A stretch of 8,789 nucleotides of DNA, taken from Pseudofrankia asymbiotica (GTDB lineage: Bacteria > Actinomycetota > Actinomycetes > Frankiales > Frankiaceae). Below the pieces are notes generated by a model, which did not search any database, was not told the DNA's origin, and saw only the letters and a list, made by a program, of their open reading frames with translations. Both the position numbers and the translations under genes were made by a program. The stretch spans positions 3,062-11,850 of the forward strand of contig NZ_MOMC01000042.1 of assembly GCF_001983105.1 (NCBI RefSeq). The letters are read 5' to 3'. Positions 6,301 to 8,789 of this stretch are shown here, piece by piece; position 1 is the stretch's first letter; every line of letters starts with the position of its first letter.

Positions 6301-7828
6301 CCCGCGCCGCCGGCGGCAACGCGAGCGCCGCGTCCACCCGTCGCCGGATCATCGCCTGGGCCATGGTCAGCTCTTCGAGGACCTCGGCGGCGCCTCGGCC
6401 GTCCGGGCCGGGCACGTCGGCCGCCTGCGCGACCAGCCAGCGCGCCTGCTCCAGCGCGGCCTCGGCCCGGCCCGCGGCACGGTCATCCGCGAGCGCCCGC
6501 CATCCCGCGTCGGCGGCGGCGAGCGCGGCGGCCACGCGCGCGGCGAGCTCGTCGCCGGCTGCGACGGCGGGGGCACCCACGGCGGCGAGCGCCGGCCGTG
6601 CCCGGCCGACCAGCTCGACCGCCTCGGCCGGCCGGCCGTCGTCGAGCGCGCGGCGGATGGCGGTGAGCGCCTCCGTCGCGTCCCTGGACTGGCGCAGGCT
6701 CTGCCCGCACTGCCGGCAGACGACGGCCGCCGCCTCGGTGAGTCGCCCGCAGGTGGGGCAGACGACGTAGAGATCCGTGTCGCAGTACCGGCAGACCCGG
6801 ACCTCGCCGACCGGCTCCGGACGCCCGCAGCCGGGGCAGACGACGAAGTCGACCGTCGCGCCGGTGCTCACCGGGACGCCCAGGTCGCGGGCCAGGCCCA
6901 GCACGACGGATCTGACCTGGGCCGCCGACAGGCCACGGCCGGCGCCCAGCGTCCGGCGCATCAGGCCCTCGAAGGCGACCGCGGTGATCTCGCCGTCGAG
7001 CAGGACGTGCTCCTCCACCGCGGCGCGCAGCTCGTCGGCCGCGTCGGCGAGCAGGCCCGCGGTGTAGGCGGCCGGGTCGCCCTCCAGCAGGCGGGTGCGG
7101 ACCAGCGCGAGGAGGTCCGCGGTGACCGTCTTCTCCCGGTCGTGCGGCCGGCGGGCGTTCACCGCCGCGACAGCCTCGTAGGCGGCCACGAGCCGCGCGG
7201 GCGGCCCGTCAGGCGACACCCCGAGGAAGGCCCACAGCGAGGCGGTCGAGGTGTGGTCGCCGCGGCGCAGCGCCCGCAGCTCGTCGAGCCGTTCCCGGAT
7301 CTGGCCGCGCGCGTCGGCGGGCAGCGGCGCGACGCCCACCCCGGCGGCGTCGTCGATGAGCCGTTCCCTGGCGAGCCGCGCGTCGAAGCGCTCGCCGACC
7401 ACCCCGGCCTGGGCGGCGAGGCGGCGCAGGCCCTCGACCCGGGAGATCGGGATGCCGCCGAACCGCTCGCGGACAGTGGCCAGGTAGCCGTCGACCTTGG
7501 CGAGCCGCTCGGTGTCGCCGTCCCGGCGAGCCTCGATGACGCGCTGGCGGGTCCGCTCCCGCGCCTCGGCGTCGCGCAGCGGCGCCTCCCACTCCGCCCG
7601 CCGGCGGACGAGCTCCGCGGCGAGCGTCGCGTACTTCGCCGAGCTGCGCTCCCGCTGCAGGAACGCGAGCACCCGAGCGAGCCTCGCCTGTACCTCGGCG
7701 TCGGTGTCGCCGCCCTCGGGATCGAGGTCGGCGACGAAGAACGGGTCGTCGAGCCGCAGCGGAGAGCGCGCGCGCAGCACCGCCAGCACCCGCTGGCGGT
7801 AACCGCTGCCATCAAACGCCGCGCTCAC
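3335..7828 (-). CDS. Large J-like / double zinc-ribbon / FN3-repeat protein, partner candidate of Hsp70
   Basis: The product is 1497 residues from GTG 7828, with GAGGTGAG just upstream. I do not recognise a characterised homologue. Domains visible in order: a charged helical N-terminus (1-190); a J-domain-like segment (about 197-259, LGVSPDGPPARLVAAYEAV then RRPHDR, with Pro-His-Asp in place of His-Pro-Asp); helices to 325; two zinc ribbons with Cys331/334/346/349 and Cys357/360/371/374; an Ala-rich helical, possibly TPR-like, region (385-535); about four FN3-like beta domains (553-634, 636-757, 759-873, 876-973, with LRW, LTWRL, YYEVTAVSG and YRYRLSVEY strands); a disordered Pro/Ala/Gly linker (about 977-1395); and a C-terminal beta domain (about 1396-1497, with AGWRRRVLRVRVR, PELVLVARPG and LPWGIRVLP). 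No signal peptide or membrane segment is seen, so it is probably cytoplasmic. The gene upstream on the same strand encodes an Hsp70, suggesting a chaperone-linked scaffold or client-recognition protein. That role is inference. Confidence 0.88.
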   Translation of the reverse strand: MSAAFDGSGYRQRVLAVLRARSPLRLDDPFFVADLDPEGGDTDAEVQARLARVLAFLQRERSSAKYATLAAELVRRRAEWEAPLRDAEARERTRQRVIEARRDGDTERLAKVDGYLATVRERFGGIPISRVEGLRRLAAQAGVVGERFDARLARERLIDDAAGVGVAPLPADARGQIRERLDELRALRRGDHTSTASLWAFLGVSPDGPPARLVAAYEAVAAVNARRPHDREKTVTADLLALVRTRLLEGDPAAYTAGLLADAADELRAAVEEHVLLDGEITAVAFEGLMRRTLGAGRGLSAAQVRSVVLGLARDLGVPVSTGATVDFVVCPGCGRPEPVGEVRVCRYCDTDLYVVCPTCGRLTEAAAVVCRQCGQSLRQSRDATEALTAIRRALDDGRPAEAVELVGRARPALAAVGAPAVAAGDELAARVAAALAAADAGWRALADDRAAGRAEAALEQARWLVAQAADVPGPDGRGAAEVLEELTMAQAMIRRRVDAALALPPAAREAALVAVLASASDSPEALAALAALPLAPPVDLAAMPAGGASSGAAGAVLLRWRAADTATPLSFRVDRVVAGTLGAPPARFALGTTTAMELTDAGAPAWTPVYYEVTAVSGSRHSPVARTAPLVLSRDVEGLRAQQTTDGVRLTWRLEGPVQLVTVERAVEAVEQLDPMEALDDGGAGPPTAGLAVGDGEPRDVDRSVRHTRVSGGVLTDPDVQPGVTYRYRLSVEYVEGGGSPARTPGVETSVAVALRPRPVLDLSVAFAGGETMLRWTALPGSDVRIYATSGVLPDTATPTTGRYPTQPSPPAGPFGPENADLPLGAATGPARLVGASRRGRLLDSAAVGPVIYTPVSVLGGRGVVGRPVQHVAPGGVTELRVEDRGDELVLFFRLAPGLTEARVLWRRDRMPTGPDDPVASAATVTIAGLALRGGGWRLAAPRDGWPYYVSCFPVFRVNGQPRAASAGAELLARAPAVPLPAGGIGTGPMAVPGAPAAQEASYLTPLPPASTTGALPAPTGAMPVPSPASAALLLPSATSAMPMAPARGHAWPSGAMPPPGAMPPPATAPVAARPPAALGGAPVPAGAPVSSSGAAPPPSPAVMPQAPPPAVPLVPPPAGMPPTGTPGATAPGAPPPMPSLGQGQASAPVPGPPPAPAAGPGVPPGPRGQAAPTGPLPPMVNPPTSGSGLPVVPRPEAPVQPGQLVQPGQEPPPAPMPSAPPVPSHQPGPSSPGSDAGAWPGQGGWAGPAAPPQGLAGLAALPPWIPATPTGGAAGWDGHLPALGAPAWPAPANGPASAPRPGWTLPAMQGGLFAAAGPDGQFGDGAGMPEHAGYQDQLTLSPPEDLTGPDTGPSPTGHPDDRFDDGAGMTGASDEDADDDPADEPAEGGSGEPWAAYSVTRAGWRRRVLRVRVRSGGTVPELVLVARPGTLPPAELAQGQALARLAPSAQRVTRTMEVRLDGALLPWGIRVLPVADGADDPVTVEHPPDDALVIR
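4196..4231. repeat. 18-bp tandem repeat inside the Pro-rich linker coding region
   Basis: There are two adjacent 18-bp copies beginning CTGGCCGGGCTGGAC and differing at one base. They encode the duplicated hexapeptide QPGQLV within the linker of the large protein (residues about 1200-1211). The unit is a multiple of three, so the reading frame is kept. A second small duplication, ATGGCCACGC twice at 4666-4685, lies in the same linker. Such slippage fits a disordered linker free to change length. Confidence 0.65.
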
Positions 7829-7830
7829 GC

Positions 7831-7838
7831 CTCACCTC
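7831..7838 (-). promoter_or_regulatory. Shine-Dalgarno site of the large zinc-ribbon/FN3 gene
   Basis: GAGGTGAG ends 2 nt before the GTG at 7828, and its GAGG core is 6 nt away. It fixes the GTG start. The ATG that overlaps it just upstream is in another frame and reaches a stop after two codons. Confidence 0.7.
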
Positions 7839-8056
7839 ATGTAACGCTGTGCCGAGCGAGCGGGCGCCAGCCGCCCCGTACATCCACCACCATCAGAACC
7901 GGACGGGCAGCCGCCCGACTGCCGGGCCTCGCGATCGCGCCGCCACCGTCAACCGGGCGACGTCACTCGACGGCACCAGACCGACGCCCCGGCGGCCGCT
8001 TCCATACGTCACCCAGGTTACGGACCGCCCAGACCGGCGATGCAACGGGTTTCTCC

Positions 8057-8088
8057 GTTTCTGGTTCGCTCTGTTTCTGGTTCGCTCC
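8057..8088. repeat. Tandem 16-bp repeat at the palindrome edge
   Basis: GTTTCTGGTTCGCTCT (8057-8072) is followed directly by GTTTCTGGTTCGCTCC (8073-8088), with 15 of 16 bases equal. The second copy is the left end of the large palindrome, and its inverted partner is at 8551-8565. The palindrome end word is therefore duplicated on the left side only. Confidence 0.8.
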
Positions 8089-8189
8089 GTCCGGGCGCGG
8101 CGCTCCGCGGCCGTCCTCGCCTGGCGGCTCGGACGACCACTCCACGCCGCGTCCTCCTGCGCTCACGGGCGCTCCGGCGACCTCGCCGC

Positions 8190-8225
8190 GGCCCAACCCC
8201 GATCGCTTCGCTCCGGGGCCGGGCC
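8190..8225. other. Hairpin in the left palindrome arm
   Basis: GGCCCAACCCCG pairs with CGGGGCCGGGCC across a 12-nt loop (8202-8213), with a 2-nt internal AA/CC mismatch. It is the mirror copy of the hairpin at 8417-8452, sharing the exact symmetry centre 8321. Confidence 0.65.
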
Positions 8226-8416
8226 TACGCGAGGCGCGCCTCCGCGCCCAGCACGGTCACCTTGCGCTGGAGCGTTCCGGAACCCGGCTGAGGGCCGGTG
8301 TTCGGGGACACCTCGCTGCGCTCGTGCCGGGGGTCACGGCCGGCCAGCGGCCGGACCCGGACTGGTGACGTCGCAGCGCAACGCCACCGGGCTGGCCCGA
8401 AGGCGCACCTCGCGGA

Positions 8417-8452
8417 GGCCCGGCCATGGAGCGCAGCGACCATGGCCGGGCC
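8417..8452 (-). terminator. Perfect hairpin in the right palindrome arm, likely Hsp70-gene terminator
   Basis: Thirteen-bp arms (GGCCCGGCCATGG and its complement) flank the 10-nt loop AGCGCAGCGA. It lies about 119 nt beyond the Hsp70 stop codon on the transcribed strand. The stem is perfect and GC-rich with no T-run, as in many actinobacterial terminators. It may equally be the core hairpin of a dispersed repeat that happens to end transcription. Confidence 0.55.
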
Positions 8453-8570
8453 GCAGCGAGGTCGCCGAAGGGCACGTGAGCGCAGGAGGACACGGCGCGG
8501 AGGTCCCTTGGGAGCGAAGCGAGTAAGGGGCCGTAGCGCCGTGCCCGCACGGAGCGAACCAGAGATACAG

Positions 8571-8789
8571 CTACTCGCGGCGCTCGATGAGCTTGCCGAC
8601 CTTCTCGGCCTCGGCGGTGCGCAGCGCCTCGCTGCCCACGCCGGCGGTGACCCGCAGCACCAGCGGCTCCGGGGTGCCCGGATGCGTCGCGCGTACCTCG
8701 ATCGTCTGGTCGCGGCCCATCACGAAGCTCACCTCGACGGGCGTGCCCCTGGGATGGCCGGACGGGATGCCGCGCAGCGCGTCGGCGAC
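8571..8789 (-). CDS. Hsp70-family chaperone, C-terminal fragment (5' end off window)
   Basis: Seventy-two residues run in an open frame from the right edge to the TAG at 8571. The start LRGIPSGHPRGTPVEVSFVMG, followed by DQTIEVRA and LVLRVTAG, matches the end of the DnaK substrate-binding beta-sandwich (the GIPPAPRG-P-IEVTF and ILHVSAKD strands, then the ITI strand). The ATPase domain lies outside the window. After the last beta strand only about 23 residues remain (GVGSEALRTAEAEKVGKLIERRE), enough for one short helix, whereas DnaK carries about 100 further residues forming a helical lid. This is therefore a short, lid-poor Hsp70 variant. The next gene on the strand, after the palindrome, is the J-like/zinc-ribbon protein, suggesting they work together. 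Family call is firm; client and partner are inferred. Confidence 0.82.
   Translation of the reverse strand, partial: VADALRGIPSGHPRGTPVEVSFVMGRDQTIEVRATHPGTPEPLVLRVTAGVGSEALRTAEAEKVGKLIERRE

Larger units (their letters stand above)
8074..8565. repeat. 490-bp imperfect palindrome (two inverted structured repeat units)
   Basis: The sequence is symmetric about position 8320-8321. Paired segments include the ends 8074-8090 with 8549-8565 (TCTGGTTCGCTCCGT core), 8151-8167 with 8475-8491 (17 of 17), 8175-8186 with 8456-8467 (12 of 12), and 8221-8241 with 8401-8421 (19 of 21). A weaker match, 8250-8275 with 8368-8393, has the same centre. Likeness fades near the middle. Each arm is about 245 bp and carries its own hairpin and GAGCGNAGCGA words. 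The element ends 5 nt before the Hsp70 stop codon. It may be a pair of inverted dispersed repeats (like a BIME), a MITE-like element, or a structured transcript end. No target-site duplication is evident. Confidence 0.82.
7829..8570. other. Intergenic region between the Hsp70 gene and the large gene
   Basis: A 742-base gap separates two same-strand genes. The left part (about 7840-8056) has no supportable gene and should hold the leader, and any promoter, of the large gene; a TTGACG at 7952-7947 on the minus strand resembles a -35 box but has no convincing -10. The right part is the tandem repeat at 8057-8088 and the large palindrome at 8074-8565. Short open frames crossing the palindrome give Arg/Ser-rich peptides with ERSE repeats, which arise from the repeated GAGCGNAGCGAG words and look non-coding. 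Confidence 0.6.

Noticed and set aside
7947..8013. Recurrent TGACGT/ACGTCA words in the gaps as a shared regulatory site
   Set aside because: The same hexamer also occurs inside coding regions, and a handful is expected by chance at this base composition.
8057..8088. A CRISPR-like array from the repeated TTTCTGGTTCGCTC word
   Set aside because: There are only two directly adjacent copies with no spacers, and a third inverted copy at the far end of the palindrome.
3749..8368. A 1539-codon open frame on the plus strand
   Set aside because: It is antisense to the large zinc-ribbon/FN3 gene and runs into the palindrome. Its translation is Arg/Gly/Pro-rich with no domain pattern, as expected when strong GC3 bias removes stops from the opposite strand.
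8225..8550. Small minus-strand frames in the palindrome giving peptides with HERSEV and similar words
   Set aside because: The words come from GAGCGNAGCGAG repeat motifs, and the frames lie wholly in the inverted repeat. They look like mis-callable repeat translation, not genes.

Overview
The window is very GC-rich with strong GC bias at third codon positions, GTG starts and long spurious open frames on the opposite strand. This fits a high-GC actinobacterium, perhaps a Frankia-like or other soil lineage; the genus is inferred from general impression and is not proven. All four genes I can support lie on the minus strand, so transcription runs from the right edge to the left edge.

Layout, in transcription order (right to left). 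(1) 8789-8571: the last 72 residues of an Hsp70-family protein that stops soon after the beta-sandwich substrate-binding domain. (2) 8570-7829: a 742-base gap. Its right two thirds (8074-8565) form a large imperfect palindrome built from two inverted copies of a structured unit. (3) 7828-3335: a 1497-residue protein with a helical N-terminus containing a J-domain-like segment, two zinc ribbons, a helical middle, about four fibronectin type III-like beta domains, a linker of roughly 420 residues rich in Pro, Ala and Gly, and a small conserved-looking C-terminal beta domain. (4) 3334-2848: a gap with relatively AT-rich patches, holding a possible weak terminator and phased short repeats. (5) 2847-1321: a secreted GH26-like glycoside hydrolase, followed by a strong hairpin terminator at 1274-1303. 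(6) 1320-958: a regulatory-looking gap with two palindromes. (7) 957-1 and beyond: a TIM-barrel C-C bond lyase of the HpcH/HpaI (citrate lyase beta-like) superfamily. It most resembles the lyase of ter-associated (tellurium/stress response) biosynthetic clusters and is cut by the left edge.

Functionally the window seems to join three units. The Hsp70 fragment and the zinc-ribbon/FN3 protein probably form a specialised chaperone-type pair, because the latter carries a degenerate J-like segment. The glycoside hydrolase is a stand-alone exported enzyme bounded by its own terminator. The lyase is the first gene of what is probably a ter-type metabolite operon continuing to the left. The most unusual items are the putative Hsp70/J-like system, whose large member I cannot match to a characterised protein, and the 490-bp palindrome with covarying hairpins between the two genes.
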